Source: Hirschia sp964342355 (GTDB lineage: Bacteria; Pseudomonadota; Alphaproteobacteria; Caulobacterales; Hyphomonadaceae). Taken from it: 64,000 bases of DNA. Positions 18,948 through 28,540 of the stretch are shown here, piece after piece (the first letter of the stretch is position 1; each line of letters starts with the position of its first letter). The notes beneath the pieces are model-generated. The model did not search any database. It had not been told where the DNA came from and saw nothing but the letters and a program-made list of their open reading frames with translations. Position numbers and translations under genes: made by a program. The stretch lies in NCBI GenBank assembly GCA_964342355.1, contig CAYFFG010000003.1, positions 186,001-250,000 of the forward strand. Reading direction: 5' to 3'.

Positions 18948-18978
18948 GCCGTTCCGCTTGTCGGAACGGCATTTTTTT
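18948..18978 (+). terminator. Rho-independent terminator
   Basis: GCCGTTCCG and CGGAACGGC pair perfectly around a CTTGT loop, then A and seven T. Ends the small exported-protein transcript. Confidence 0.9.
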
Positions 18979-19046
18979 GTTTTCCCCTTGCCTATCCCCG
19001 CGCTTAGATTCCACAACAGACCAAGGCAAACTTGGAGTAAACAATC

Positions 19047-19670
19047 ATGGCGCGCACCGTCTATATCGTCCGGCACGGCAATACATTCGATAAAGGCGAT
19101 GTCGTCACCCGCGTTGGCGCGCGCACTGACTTACCATTGTCCTCATCAGGTTCTAAACAGGTCATTCAGTTAGGCGCTCATTTTTCCGCCATCGAGCCGG
19201 ACGGTTTTACCGCTGCTTACACCGGCCCGCTCATCCGGACCAAACAGACAACTGAAGCCATTTTAAGCGCAAGCCAGAACCCTCCGGAGCTCACTATTCA
19301 GCCCTTCCTGCGCGAAGTTGATTATGGGCCTGATGAAAACCAACCTGAAACAGATGTCGTCGCCCGCATTGGCGAAGAGGCCTTAAAGGCATGGGAGGAA
19401 AACGCCATTCCTCCAAAAGGCTGGCGTGTCGATCCGGTTGCCATGCAGGGAAACTGGCGTAATTTCTTCGACAAAATCGCAAAAACAACGTTTGAAGACG
19501 CCCGCCCCGTTCTCATCGTCACTTCAAACGGAATTGCTCGCTTTGCGCTTCGCGCAGCCGACGTGCTGCCAGAAGGCGCGCCCTTGAAGCTCAAGACCGC
19601 AGCTTATGGCAAAGTCATCCTGCATGATGACGGCAAGGTCGAAGTTCTGGATTGGAATGTCACAAGCTGA
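19047..19670 (+). CDS. Histidine phosphatase family protein (phosphoglycerate mutase-like)
   Basis: A 207-residue member of the histidine phosphatase superfamily: the N-terminal YIVRHGNTFDKG gives the catalytic RHG (His9), and Arg in GPLIRTKQTTEAIL and Glu in FLREVDYGPDEN complete the usual pocket; the second His position is near VTSNGIARFALR, where the usual GH is replaced by NG. That change at the second catalytic histidine position is unusual and could weaken activity. Followed 111 bases later by a P-loop kinase gene resembling glycerate kinase, so a linked role in phosphoglycerate metabolism is possible but not shown. Confidence 0.75.
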   Translation: MARTVYIVRHGNTFDKGDVVTRVGARTDLPLSSSGSKQVIQLGAHFSAIEPDGFTAAYTGPLIRTKQTTEAILSASQNPPELTIQPFLREVDYGPDENQPETDVVARIGEEALKAWEENAIPPKGWRVDPVAMQGNWRNFFDKIAKTTFEDARPVLIVTSNGIARFALRAADVLPEGAPLKLKTAAYGKVILHDDGKVEVLDWNVTS

Positions 19671-19781
19671 TCGCTTTTTTAGCGCAGCAACTCTTTCAAG
19701 ACGGATCAGCCAATCTTTTCATTGTCAGCCCACGCAAAACACGATTGGCTGTTTTAAACGGTCAACCGGCAAAGGCGCGTC

Positions 19782-20582
19782 ATGGAGTCAGCAGCAGATA
19801 TTCTTGTCGACTGGATCAGCCAATTCCCGCTCAACAGCGAAACGCCGAAGCTGATATTTGTGTCCGGCAGTCAGGGCATCGGCAAATCGACTGCGATGAC
19901 GTCTGTTGAAGCAAGATTTGCTGACGACGTCGCCATTCTTAGCCTTGATGATTTCTATCTTACTCAACAAGACAGAATGCAAATTGCCAAATCGATTAGT
20001 CCGCTGTTCGACACGCGCGGACCTGCCGGCACACATGACCTGGCTCTTTTGAATAACGTCCTTGATCAGCTGACAAAGCCGGGGGGAGCTCAAAATCTCA
20101 GTTCTCCGGTTTTTAACAAGCGCATAGATGATCGTGTCCCCCAAAATGAATGGCGGCCACTGCCGTCGTCGCCGAAACTCATTATCCTTGAAGGCTGGCT
20201 GATTGGCGCAGAGCCTGATCCGCTATCGCCAACTTCGGCGCCTTTAAATACTGTCGAAACAAAGGACGCAGACGGGTCATGGCGCGGTTATCAAGAAGAT
20301 CAATTAGCCGGCCCATATTCTGAACTTTGGAACCGCGCCGACGCATTCTTTCATTTAGAAGCGCCAAACTTTGAAACCGTGTTGGGATGGCGACTTCAAC
20401 AGGAAGCAGGCAATTTTGGGGTGACGCTGGATAGCCTTCCCCAGGAGCGTAAAGACTGGGTGACAAACTTCATCCTGTATTATGAGCGTTTGACCCGCCG
20501 TATGCTGGACGGCATGAAACGCCCCGGAGCACGGGTCCGTGTGGACGAAAACCGTCGCCCTGTGTCCTACGCGCCGGATTGA
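19782..20582 (+). CDS. P-loop kinase resembling D-glycerate 3-kinase
   Basis: A 266-residue protein with Walker A GSQGIGKS (29-36), the LDDFYLT motif (about 57-63) and RGPAGTHDLALL, then ILEGWLIGAEP: a set typical of the GLYK/YFH7-like branch of P-loop kinases that includes D-glycerate 3-kinase, related to uridine kinase and phosphoribulokinase. It would phosphorylate glycerate or a similar small substrate with ATP in the cytoplasm. Ends 4 bases from the convergent oxyR stop. Confidence 0.75.
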   Translation: MESAADILVDWISQFPLNSETPKLIFVSGSQGIGKSTAMTSVEARFADDVAILSLDDFYLTQQDRMQIAKSISPLFDTRGPAGTHDLALLNNVLDQLTKPGGAQNLSSPVFNKRIDDRVPQNEWRPLPSSPKLIILEGWLIGAEPDPLSPTSAPLNTVETKDADGSWRGYQEDQLAGPYSELWNRADAFFHLEAPNFETVLGWRLQQEAGNFGVTLDSLPQERKDWVTNFILYYERLTRRMLDGMKRPGARVRVDENRRPVSYAPD

Positions 20583-20585
20583 GGG

Positions 20586-21491
20586 TCAGCGGATCGGGCA
20601 AACACTATCAGGCAGACAATTTCGGATCACTTCAGCGGTCGCCAGCAATCGCTCCACGCGAGGGAAACTCTTTCGATAACACAATGATATCCGCCGTGTG
20701 GCTGTTTCTTCGCGCAGTTTCTTGGCAACCAACCCCATGCCGCTTGAGACATTTTCCAGCGCCATGGCCGGCACAAGCGTTATGCCCTCTTCCGCCGCCA
20801 CTAAATTGATCAAGGTGCCAAGACTTGTTGCCTGCAACGTCTGAGAAACGCCCGGCGCGCTTAACTGGCACACATCCAACGCCTGATCTCTGAAACAATG
20901 CCCCTCAGAAAGGAGCAATAGATCACTAACCGGCAAGTCTTCTGTCCTGATTGTGTCAGCCCGGCTGAGTGTATGACCGGATGGGTAAATAACCCAGAAT
21001 GGTTCGTCATAGAGCGGTATCTCACATAGCGCCCCATCCTCCGGCGCGGTCGCCAAAAGCGCCGCATCCAGCGTGCCGTCGAGCAGCTCCCGCGTCAGGC
21101 GCTGCGTAAGGTCTTCTTGAAAACTGAATTTGAGGTTCGGCAAAGATGTCCGTGCGCTTCGCAACATGCGCGGCAATAAAAAAGGCGCCACCGTCGGAAT
21201 ACAGCCGACACGCATATTACCGTGTAACGGATCATGCGCCATTTCAGCTGTCACTTTTATCTTTGCGACGACATCCAACGCCTCGACAGCCAGGGCAACC
21301 ACACGCTCACCCACACGCGTTGTGCGTACAGATTTATTATTTCGCTCAAAGAGAACAACACCCAGTTCTTCTTCAAGTTTTTTGATCTGACTTGAAAGTG
21401 CTGGCTGGCTGACATTGCATGCTTCCGCCGCCAGTCCGAAATGGCCCAGGCGAGCCACAGCGCGTATATATTCCAGGTCGCGAATGTTCAT
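20586..21491 (-). CDS. oxyR: OxyR hydrogen-peroxide sensor (LysR family)
   Basis: A 301-residue LysR regulator. The HTH is MNIRDLEYIRAVARLGHFG, AAEACNVSQPALSSQIKKLE. The effector domain holds LLLLSEGHCFRDQALDVCQL, matching the OxyR redox segment in which the two cysteines (E. coli Cys199 and Cys208) form the peroxide-sensing disulfide. It is divergent from katG, the standard target. The ATG at 21491 is preferred over an upstream TTG. Confidence 0.95.
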   Translation of the reverse strand: MNIRDLEYIRAVARLGHFGLAAEACNVSQPALSSQIKKLEEELGVVLFERNNKSVRTTRVGERVVALAVEALDVVAKIKVTAEMAHDPLHGNMRVGCIPTVAPFLLPRMLRSARTSLPNLKFSFQEDLTQRLTRELLDGTLDAALLATAPEDGALCEIPLYDEPFWVIYPSGHTLSRADTIRTEDLPVSDLLLLSEGHCFRDQALDVCQLSAPGVSQTLQATSLGTLINLVAAEEGITLVPAMALENVSSGMGLVAKKLREETATRRISLCYRKSFPRVERLLATAEVIRNCLPDSVCPIR

Positions 21492-21501
21492 AAGCAAAGC
21501 C

Positions 21502-21516
21502 TATCGTTACGAGATA
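21502..21516. promoter_or_regulatory. Possible LysR/OxyR binding half-site in the oxyR-katG gap
   Basis: TATC-GTTACGA-GATA is a T-N11-A type dyad 11 bases before oxyR. Extended OxyR sites carry several such elements; only this one is clear by eye. Confidence 0.3.
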
Positions 21517-21745
21517 AACAATCAATTATACTTAGACAGCGCTTCCCGCTAGCTTCTCTTTGCAAGCTGAGCAGAGGAACAAACGGTGTCGTTGTCCCCC
21601 TTAAAATCCCCAGCCGTCGATCGTGCAGTCTGCACGATCTTACTTTCTCAGCTTGCGCTTGTTTGAGTGAGTGAGAGTAACCCGCCAATTCACTTAAGGC
21701 CCATTAGACCGGGTCAAAAACAGCTAACGCGACGAGGAAATACCC

Positions 21746-23947
21746 ATGTCCACCCCAGGCAAATGTCCATTTAATCACGCAGCGACGACTAATCGCGCTG
21801 TCACCAACAAAGACTGGTGGCCAAACCAGCTAAACCTCAAAATTTTACATCAAAACTCCGCCCTCTCCGACCCGATGGGCGGCGCCTTCAATTATGCTGA
21901 TGAATTTAAAAAACTGGATCTTAAAGCCCTGAAGCAGGACTTGTACGCACTCATGACGGACAGTCAGGACTGGTGGCCAGCAGATTATGGTCACTACGGG
22001 CCTTTGTTCATCCGCATGGCATGGCACAGCGCCGGTACCTACCGCACAGGCGATGGCCGCGGTGGCGCAACCTCTGGAACGCAACGTTTTGCACCGCTGA
22101 ACAGCTGGCCGGACAATGGAAACCTCGACAAAGCGCGCCGTCTTTTGTGGCCGATCAAACAAAAATACGGAAACAAGATTTCATGGGCTGACCTGATGGT
22201 GCTGGCAGGAAACTGCGCTATTGAATCCATGGGTGGCAAAACCTTCGGATTTGCTGGCGGCCGTGCCGATGTCTGGGAACCAGAAGAAGACATCTACTGG
22301 GGTTCAGAAAATGAATGGCTCGCGACCAGCGACCACGAATTGGCGCGCTATTCAGGTGACCGTGAACTGGAAAACCCGTTAGCTGCCGTGCAAATGGGAC
22401 TGATCTACGTCAACCCGGAAGGTCCGGATGGCAACCCTGACCCATTGGCGTCTGCAAAAGACATTCGTGAAACATTTGCCCGCATGGCGATGAATGATGA
22501 AGAAACGGTCGCGCTGACCGCTGGCGGACACACCTTCGGAAAAACACACGGCGCAGGTGATGTGTCACACGTCGGTCCACAGCCTGAAGGCGCAGGCCTG
22601 GCCGAGCAAGGCTTTGGATGGATGAGCTCATACAAGTCCGGAAAAGGCGTCGACACGATCACATCCGGCCTTGAAGGCGCCTGGACGTCCAACCCGGTAA
22701 AATGGGACAATGGTTATTTTGATGTCCTGTTCAAATACGAATGGGAAAAGATCAAAAGCCCTGCAGGTGCTTGGATCTGGCGTCCAATCGACCTTCAGGA
22801 AGAAGACATGGCGCCGGAAGTCGACGGCTCCGGTAAAAAAGTTCCAATCATGATGTCCACCGCGGACATGGCCATGAAAATGGACCCTGCTTACCGTGAA
22901 ATTTCTGAGCGTTTCCACAAAAACCCGGACCAGTTTGCGGATGCGTTCGCGCGCGCTTGGTACAAACTGACCCACCGCGACATGGGCCCGCGCGCATGTC
23001 TGCTTGGCGAGGAAGTGCCAGCTGAAGACCTCATTTGGCAGGACCCAATTCCAGCCGCTGATTACAAGGAAATCGGCGAAAAGGACATTGCAGCGCTGAA
23101 ACAGAAGATTTTGGATTCAGGCCTTACAGTCTCAGAGCTCGTCACCACAGCCTGGGCGTCTGCTTCCACTTTCCGCGGTTCTGACAAACGCGGCGGCGCA
23201 AACGGCGCGCGCATCAGACTTGCTCCTCAAAAAGACTGGGAGGTCAACCAACCAGAGAAACTTGCCAAGGTTCTGGAGGTCTACGAAGCCATCCAGAAAG
23301 ACTTCAACAAATCTCTCTTTGGCAACAAGAAAGTGTCTCTGGCTGATCTGATCGTTTTGGGCGGTAATGCTGCTATCGAAGTTGCAGCAAAAAACGCTGG
23401 CGTGACTGTTTCCGTCCCGTTTGCGCCAGGCCGTACAGACGCCTCACAGGACCAGACAGATGTTGAATCTTTCTCGGTTATGGAACCTATCGCTGATGGC
23501 TTCCGTAATTACGAAAAAGGCAAATACACTGTTCAGGCTGAAGCGTTACTGGTGGACAAGGCACAATTGCTGACTCTGACAGCGCCTGAAATGACGGTGT
23601 TGGTTGGTGGGATGCGCATGCTCGGAACCAACCACGGCGGATCGACGCACGGTGTGTTCACCGACAAAAAAGACACATTGTCCAACGACTTCTTTGTCAA
23701 TCTCTTGGACATGTCCACAGAATGGAAACCCGTTTCTGAAGCTGAAGACGTGTTTGAAGCGCGCGACAGGACGTCTGGCGAAGTTAAGTGGACTGGCACG
23801 CGGGTTGATCTGGTTTTTGGTTCAAACTCTCAACTGCGCGCCTTGGCGGAAGTCTACGCACAAGACGATGCAAAGGAAAAATTCGTGAAAGACTTTGTCG
23901 CCGCATGGACCAAAGTCATGAACGCAGACCGTTTTGACCTTGCTTAA
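21746..23947 (+). CDS. katG: Catalase-peroxidase
   Basis: A 733-residue bifunctional haem catalase-peroxidase that destroys hydrogen peroxide. Distal site Arg90-Trp93-His94 in FIRMAWHSAGTYR; proximal haem ligand His262 in TAGGHTFGKTHGA; the catalase-specific Met-Tyr-Trp adduct residues fall at Trp93, Tyr221 (IYVNPEGP) and Met247. The second, inactive repeat domain is present. No signal peptide, so cytoplasmic. Divergent from oxyR; ends at a clear terminator. Confidence 0.98.
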   Translation: MSTPGKCPFNHAATTNRAVTNKDWWPNQLNLKILHQNSALSDPMGGAFNYADEFKKLDLKALKQDLYALMTDSQDWWPADYGHYGPLFIRMAWHSAGTYRTGDGRGGATSGTQRFAPLNSWPDNGNLDKARRLLWPIKQKYGNKISWADLMVLAGNCAIESMGGKTFGFAGGRADVWEPEEDIYWGSENEWLATSDHELARYSGDRELENPLAAVQMGLIYVNPEGPDGNPDPLASAKDIRETFARMAMNDEETVALTAGGHTFGKTHGAGDVSHVGPQPEGAGLAEQGFGWMSSYKSGKGVDTITSGLEGAWTSNPVKWDNGYFDVLFKYEWEKIKSPAGAWIWRPIDLQEEDMAPEVDGSGKKVPIMMSTADMAMKMDPAYREISERFHKNPDQFADAFARAWYKLTHRDMGPRACLLGEEVPAEDLIWQDPIPAADYKEIGEKDIAALKQKILDSGLTVSELVTTAWASASTFRGSDKRGGANGARIRLAPQKDWEVNQPEKLAKVLEVYEAIQKDFNKSLFGNKKVSLADLIVLGGNAAIEVAAKNAGVTVSVPFAPGRTDASQDQTDVESFSVMEPIADGFRNYEKGKYTVQAEALLVDKAQLLTLTAPEMTVLVGGMRMLGTNHGGSTHGVFTDKKDTLSNDFFVNLLDMSTEWKPVSEAEDVFEARDRTSGEVKWTGTRVDLVFGSNSQLRALAEVYAQDDAKEKFVKDFVAAWTKVMNADRFDLA

Positions 23948-23960
23948 CTGACCCTTTGAG

Positions 23961-23995
23961 AAGACCTCCAGGCCTGACTGCTTGGAGGTCTTTTC
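23961..23995 (+). terminator. Rho-independent terminator of katG
   Basis: AAGACCTCCA and TGGAGGTCTT are perfect complements around a 12-base loop, with TTTTC overlapping the right arm. Confidence 0.88.
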
Positions 23996-24200
23996 GTTTC
24001 CAATCCAAATTTTAGCGAACGCCCACCTTTTGGCTTTACCGTTTTATAATTCAGTCCAACACCTGCTTTTCTAGTCAGTTGTTCAGTCAAACATTCCCGC
24101 ACCGGTAGCGCGACCTGCCCTTCGATGTTAAATTAACCGAAGAGCTAGCGAAAAAATAACTATAAAAACCGCAGCGACATATTGGGGACGGAGTACGACC

Positions 24201-24686
24201 ATGAAAATCATCGTCAACGGCAAACCACATGAAATCGATGTGGATGAAGATATGCCGCTTCTTTGGGTGCTTCGCGATGAAATCGGATTGAAGGGCACCA
24301 AATTTGGCTGCGGTGTCGCGCAGTGCGGCGCCTGCACCGTTCATGTAGACGGTGCTCCTATGCGCTCCTGCATCACCCCAGTCTCACTTGTGAGCGGCGA
24401 TGACGCCCCCAAAATTACAACGATCGAAGCGATGGAAGACACAGACATCGGCTCCGAGCTTCAATCAGCCTGGATCGCGCATGACGTGCCGCAATGCGGT
24501 TACTGCCAGTCCGGTCAGATCATGTCAGCAGCCGCTTTGCTAGCAGATCACCCCTCTCCCTCGGACACAGATATTGACGATGCGATGAGCGGCAATATCT
24601 GTCGATGCGGCACTTACAATCGCATTCGGGCCGCCATTAAAACAGCCGCTGGGGCAAATACTGGCGATGATGGGGAGGCTGCGTAA
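24201..24686 (+). CDS. [2Fe-2S] small subunit of a molybdenum hydroxylase (IorA-like)
   Basis: A 161-residue electron-transfer subunit of the xanthine oxidase family. Plant-type [2Fe-2S] cluster: FGCGVAQCGACTVHVDG plus a fourth Cys; second cluster: CGYCQSGQIM and GNICRCGTY. It resembles isoquinoline 1-oxidoreductase subunit alpha. Its stop overlaps the ATG of the large subunit by one base (TAATG), so the two are made together. No FAD subunit is nearby, so electrons probably go to a cytochrome or another membrane carrier. Confidence 0.92.
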   Translation: MKIIVNGKPHEIDVDEDMPLLWVLRDEIGLKGTKFGCGVAQCGACTVHVDGAPMRSCITPVSLVSGDDAPKITTIEAMEDTDIGSELQSAWIAHDVPQCGYCQSGQIMSAAALLADHPSPSDTDIDDAMSGNICRCGTYNRIRAAIKTAAGANTGDDGEAA

Positions 24687-26890
24687 TGACATCTTCATCC
24701 TCTCCTCTGCTTTCAACATCGCGCCGCACATTCATGAAATCCTGCGTCGCTGCAGGCGGCGGCTTACTGATTGGCGTGAGCATCGCTGGAAAAGCGTCTG
24801 CAAGCACAGGCTCTGCGGCGCTCAACACATATGTACGGATCGCATCTGATGGTAGTGTCGCCATTGTTGCGAAAAACCCTGAAATTGGTCAGGGCGTAAA
24901 GACCATGCTTCCCATGCTGATCGCTGAGGAGCTTGACGCGGACTGGAGCCGTGTGGTGGTCGAGCAAGCCATGGCAAATGAGGATCTTTACGGTCAGCAG
25001 TTTGCAGGCGGCAGTCGCGCCACTCCTATCCATTGGAATCAATTACGCCAGGTTGGCGCTGTTGCGCGCGCCATGCTCATCAACGCAGCTGCAACGAAGT
25101 GGAAAGTGTCGCCTGACACCTGCAAGACCGAACCTGGAATTGTCATTCACCCGGCGTCTGGTCGCACAGCGCCATTCGGCAAACTTGCTGAAAAAGCGGC
25201 ATTAATGCCTGCGCCAGCCTTAGAAGATGTGCCGCTAAAATCCAGCAAGGATTACCGCATTATTGGCAAAACGACTCCCAACGTGGATGGCCCTGCTCTG
25301 GCGTCTGGACGCCAGGAGTTTGGCATCGACGTTGAGCGACCAAATATGGTCTATGCGGCTTACCAGAAATGTCCTGTCTATGGCGGCAAAATAAAGTCAG
25401 CTAATCTGGAAAAAGTTCTCTCGGCAAAGGGCGTCCTCGACGCATTTGTCATTGAAGGCGACACAGCGCTTCATGGTCTACACGAGGGTGTGGCGATCAT
25501 CGCCAGCAATTGGTGGTACGCCAATCAAGCGCGCGAACTGCTTGAAATTGAATGGGATGAGAGCCCCGCCGCAATTCACTCCACGGCGCAGTTGGAAAAC
25601 GCGGCTCAGGCGCTCTTCAACGCCCCGCCCCAAATCACCATCCGACAGGACGGCGACGTTGAAACCGCCTTTGCTGACGCAAAAACACGCATTGAAGCGG
25701 AATACAGCTACCCATTTCTTGCTCACGTTCCTATGGAGCCGCAAAACTGTGTCGCAGAATTTAAGGACGGTCAGCTAGAGATCTGGGCGCCTACACAGCG
25801 CCCTGAAGAAGGTCGCGGCCTCATTGAAAAATACCTCGGCGTGTCAGGCGACAACGTCAAAATCCATCTGATCCGCTGTGGTGGCGGGTTTGGACGTCGC
25901 CTTTATAATGACTTTATGGTTGAAGCAGCCGCCATCGCCATGCGGATTGATCGCCCTGTCAAGCTGGTCTGGACTCGCGAAGACGATGTGCGTCATGATC
26001 TATACCGCCCAGGCGGCTGGCACCGCCTGGAAGCCGCCATCAGCGAAGATGGCGACCTAACTGCATTAACCGACCACTTTGTAACGTTCAGCGATGGTGA
26101 TCAGACCTCAAACTCTGCCCGGTTAAGCCCGGTTGAATTTCCGGCGCGCGCGATCCCGAACATCGCATTGAATATCTCCCGAACACCGCTCGGAATACCA
26201 ACCGGAGCATTGCGGGCGCCCGTTAGTAACGCTATGTCGTTTGCATTCCAGAGTTTCCTCGACGAAGCAGCCTATGCCGCAGAGGCTGATCCGCTGGAGT
26301 TCCGCTTAAAAGTCATGGGCGCGCCACGCGTTTTGCCAGCCCCTCCGGGCGGCGGTCGGTTTGCCCCTGATTATGACATGACCCGCCAGTCAGAAGTCCT
26401 GAAACTGGCCGGAGAAAAGGCTGGTTGGGGCCGCGACCTTCCTAAAGGCTCAGGGCTGGGCTGCGCCTTCTATTTCTCGCATCTTGGCCATTTTGCTTCT
26501 GTTGTCGAAGTCAGCGTTGAAAAAAGCGGCGATTATAAAGTCAACAAAATCTGGGTGGTGGGCGATGTTGGCACACCAATCATCAACCCGACCAATGCGC
26601 GCAACCAGGTAGAGGGTTCAGCCATTGAAGCGCTTAGCCATGTCAGATGTCAGGTGACATTTGAAAATGGGCGCGCCGTGGAAAGCAATTTCCACGATTA
26701 TCCGCTCGCCCGTATGAAAGACGCTCCGCCGGTTGAGGTGCATTTTATTGAATCTGACAATTCCCCAACCGGACTTGGCGAACCTGCTCTGCCGCCTGTG
26801 ATCCCGGCAATTACCAATGCCATTTACGCCGCAACCGGCGTGCGCATCCGTAAACTGCCGATAGACACCGACCTCTTGGCCTGGGGATAA
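24686..26890 (+). CDS. Molybdopterin large subunit of a molybdenum hydroxylase (IorB-like)
   Basis: A 734-residue molybdopterin-binding subunit. The N-terminus has a Tat signal, TSRRTFMKSCVAAGGG, so the cofactor-loaded complex is exported to the periplasm. Motifs of the aldehyde oxidase/isoquinoline oxidoreductase branch: NPEIGQGVKTMLPMLIAEEL, QQFAGGSRATP, RCGGGFGRRLYNDFMVEAA, and the C-terminal GLGEPALPPVIPAITNAIY containing the catalytic Glu. It hydroxylates an aldehyde or N-heterocycle; the real substrate is unknown. Accessory insertion factors (XdhC type) are not in the window. Confidence 0.92.
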   Translation: MTSSSSPLLSTSRRTFMKSCVAAGGGLLIGVSIAGKASASTGSAALNTYVRIASDGSVAIVAKNPEIGQGVKTMLPMLIAEELDADWSRVVVEQAMANEDLYGQQFAGGSRATPIHWNQLRQVGAVARAMLINAAATKWKVSPDTCKTEPGIVIHPASGRTAPFGKLAEKAALMPAPALEDVPLKSSKDYRIIGKTTPNVDGPALASGRQEFGIDVERPNMVYAAYQKCPVYGGKIKSANLEKVLSAKGVLDAFVIEGDTALHGLHEGVAIIASNWWYANQARELLEIEWDESPAAIHSTAQLENAAQALFNAPPQITIRQDGDVETAFADAKTRIEAEYSYPFLAHVPMEPQNCVAEFKDGQLEIWAPTQRPEEGRGLIEKYLGVSGDNVKIHLIRCGGGFGRRLYNDFMVEAAAIAMRIDRPVKLVWTREDDVRHDLYRPGGWHRLEAAISEDGDLTALTDHFVTFSDGDQTSNSARLSPVEFPARAIPNIALNISRTPLGIPTGALRAPVSNAMSFAFQSFLDEAAYAAEADPLEFRLKVMGAPRVLPAPPGGGRFAPDYDMTRQSEVLKLAGEKAGWGRDLPKGSGLGCAFYFSHLGHFASVVEVSVEKSGDYKVNKIWVVGDVGTPIINPTNARNQVEGSAIEALSHVRCQVTFENGRAVESNFHDYPLARMKDAPPVEVHFIESDNSPTGLGEPALPPVIPAITNAIYAATGVRIRKLPIDTDLLAWG

Positions 26891-26980
26891 ACCGCGGTCA
26901 CGGAGAAACTGCGGTCACACGCAAATTCAAAGTTGACGCAGAGCCCGCCATTGGGGTAAACACCCCGGCTCCGATGACGT

Positions 26981-27067
26981 GCCCAGATGGCGGAATTGGT
27001 AGACGCGCCAGCTTCAGGTGCTGGTATCCGTATGGATGTGGAGGTTCGAGTCCTCTTCTGGGCACCA
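26981..27067 (+). tRNA. tRNA-Leu (CAG)
   Basis: An 87-base tRNA with a 7-bp acceptor stem GCCCAGA/TCTGGGC, anticodon loop TTCAGGT (anticodon CAG), a long variable arm as in leucine tRNAs, a T loop GGTTCGAGTCC, and encoded CCA. Its 3' end serves as the attachment site of the integrated elements that follow. Confidence 0.97.
27051..27067 (+). other. attL: 3' end of tRNA-Leu
   Basis: TCCTCTTCTGGGCACCA, the last 17 bases of the tRNA, recur exactly at 41455-41471 and with one base missing at 47743-47758. Integrase genes start 163 bases to the right of this copy and 187 bases to the right of the middle copy. Confidence 0.85.
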
Positions 27068-27229
27068 GAAATTTCTCAACAAAATTGCAAAAACCGTTGA
27101 AAAACCCTGTGTTTACGGGCGTTTTGTTAACATCAACAGGTTATAACAACGGCTGATCTGCTACAAAACTTGCACATCGCAACGTTGTAGCAACCCTGAT
27201 TTTTGTTAGATTTTCTGAAAGTGTCCGCG

Positions 27230-28540
27230 ATGATAAAGGACATGAACGTTGACGTTCCGTACCTCTTCCAGAGAGGCAAGAGCTACTACTACCGCCGCGC
27301 CATCCCGAAGAAACTTCAGTCGCACTTTGGACGCGGGCGTGAATGGATGGTGAGTTTCGGTCCAATCGCCGTTGATCGGGCGATTGATCGCGCCAGGATG
27401 GAAAACCGAAAATATGAGCGCGCCGCTGATGCTGTCGCTGGAATCGCTCCCAGGCCGGAATGGGCGGCGGATGACGCTGACAGCGAAAGCTTCGACTATG
27501 AAATAGTCTATGATGACGGAGACCTAAGCCGAGGCAGAACGCGAGAAATTATTCTTGCTCGGAACGGATTCAAAGCATCTAGCGACACCGAACGCAACAA
27601 CCGCATCGCCCTGGTGAAAGCTGATCCAGAAGAACGCGCATTGCTGGAAGGTAAGACGCTCTTGATGCGGCTGCTGGCGAGTGATGAAGAGAAATATCCT
27701 CTCAATCGCGACAAGCACCGCCGCGCCGCCTTCGAAAGCTTCACGCACTATCACGGCAATATCGCGGTTGAAGACATGACCCGCAGTATGATCGAGGATT
27801 GGTTTGCAGCCCTGGCGTCGAACGGACTCGCTCACGGTACGATCAAGCGACGTAGGGGCGCTCTGAGAGCCGCTATTGGCCGTTATTATGATGGTCGTGG
27901 CGAAGTCATGCCTCCCCTGTTCAGACGTATCCCAATACCAGGCGAATCCAAACGGAAGGATGCGCGCGACAACCTGACAGAAGTTCAGCTGCTAACATTC
28001 CAAGCTTACTTACGTCAGAAAGAAATTGCAGGTCGCGTTCAGAAGCGCACGCTGGCGATGGCGTGGCTGATCATGAATTCTTCGCTTGGACCTGCTGAAG
28101 TGTCTGGTTTGGAAGCGCGAGACGTGGTGCTCGATGATGACATCCCGCACGTTATAATTCGCCCAGGCATACGCCCGCTCAAGACATCACTGCGAACCCG
28201 CTACTTTCCCTTGGTTGGCGATGCTCTCCGCATGGCGCAATTTCTTCCGACCGACATCTACACGCCTGACGTGGCGAGCGCGGTATTGAACAAGCATCTG
28301 AAGACCGCTTGCAAAGATTTGGAGGCTCCAGACACGCTGCAAGATACCCAGGTGATATATTCCTTCAGGCACATGTTCATTGACCGCCTGAGAGACGCCA
28401 ACGCCTCACCAATTGATGCACGTTACCTCGCAGGGCACGCAGGCGGGAAGGACGTGCATGATCTGGATTATGGGTCTTCAAAGATTAGCCGGAAGAGACT
28501 TGCCCGCCTTGCGGAGATTGTTCGCGGAGTAGCGGTTTAG
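27230..28540 (+). CDS. Tyrosine integrase, DUF6538 type
   Basis: About 436 residues from the ATG at 27230 (an ATG at 27242 is also possible). The N-terminus VPYLFQRGKSYYYRRAIPKK is the DUF6538 arm-binding motif. The C-terminal catalytic domain has SFRHMFIDRLRD (His/Arg box), LAGHAGGKDV and the Tyr in LDYGSS. In the first catalytic box, where integrases usually read TGxRxxE, this protein has SSLGPAEVSGL, so the first arginine seems to be replaced. It lies next to the tRNA and points into the element, so it probably catalyses integration and excision of element A. Confidence 0.85.
   Translation: MIKDMNVDVPYLFQRGKSYYYRRAIPKKLQSHFGRGREWMVSFGPIAVDRAIDRARMENRKYERAADAVAGIAPRPEWAADDADSESFDYEIVYDDGDLSRGRTREIILARNGFKASSDTERNNRIALVKADPEERALLEGKTLLMRLLASDEEKYPLNRDKHRRAAFESFTHYHGNIAVEDMTRSMIEDWFAALASNGLAHGTIKRRRGALRAAIGRYYDGRGEVMPPLFRRIPIPGESKRKDARDNLTEVQLLTFQAYLRQKEIAGRVQKRTLAMAWLIMNSSLGPAEVSGLEARDVVLDDDIPHVIIRPGIRPLKTSLRTRYFPLVGDALRMAQFLPTDIYTPDVASAVLNKHLKTACKDLEAPDTLQDTQVIYSFRHMFIDRLRDANASPIDARYLAGHAGGKDVHDLDYGSSKISRKRLARLAEIVRGVAV

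Noticed and set aside
21502..21516. Full OxyR binding site in the oxyR-katG gap
   Set aside because: Only one dyad is clear; the four-element pattern of OxyR sites could not be confirmed by eye, so it is listed at low confidence only.
27203..27230. Upstream TTG start for the element A integrase
   Set aside because: TTG without a ribosome-binding site; the arm-domain motif begins after the ATG at 27230/27242.
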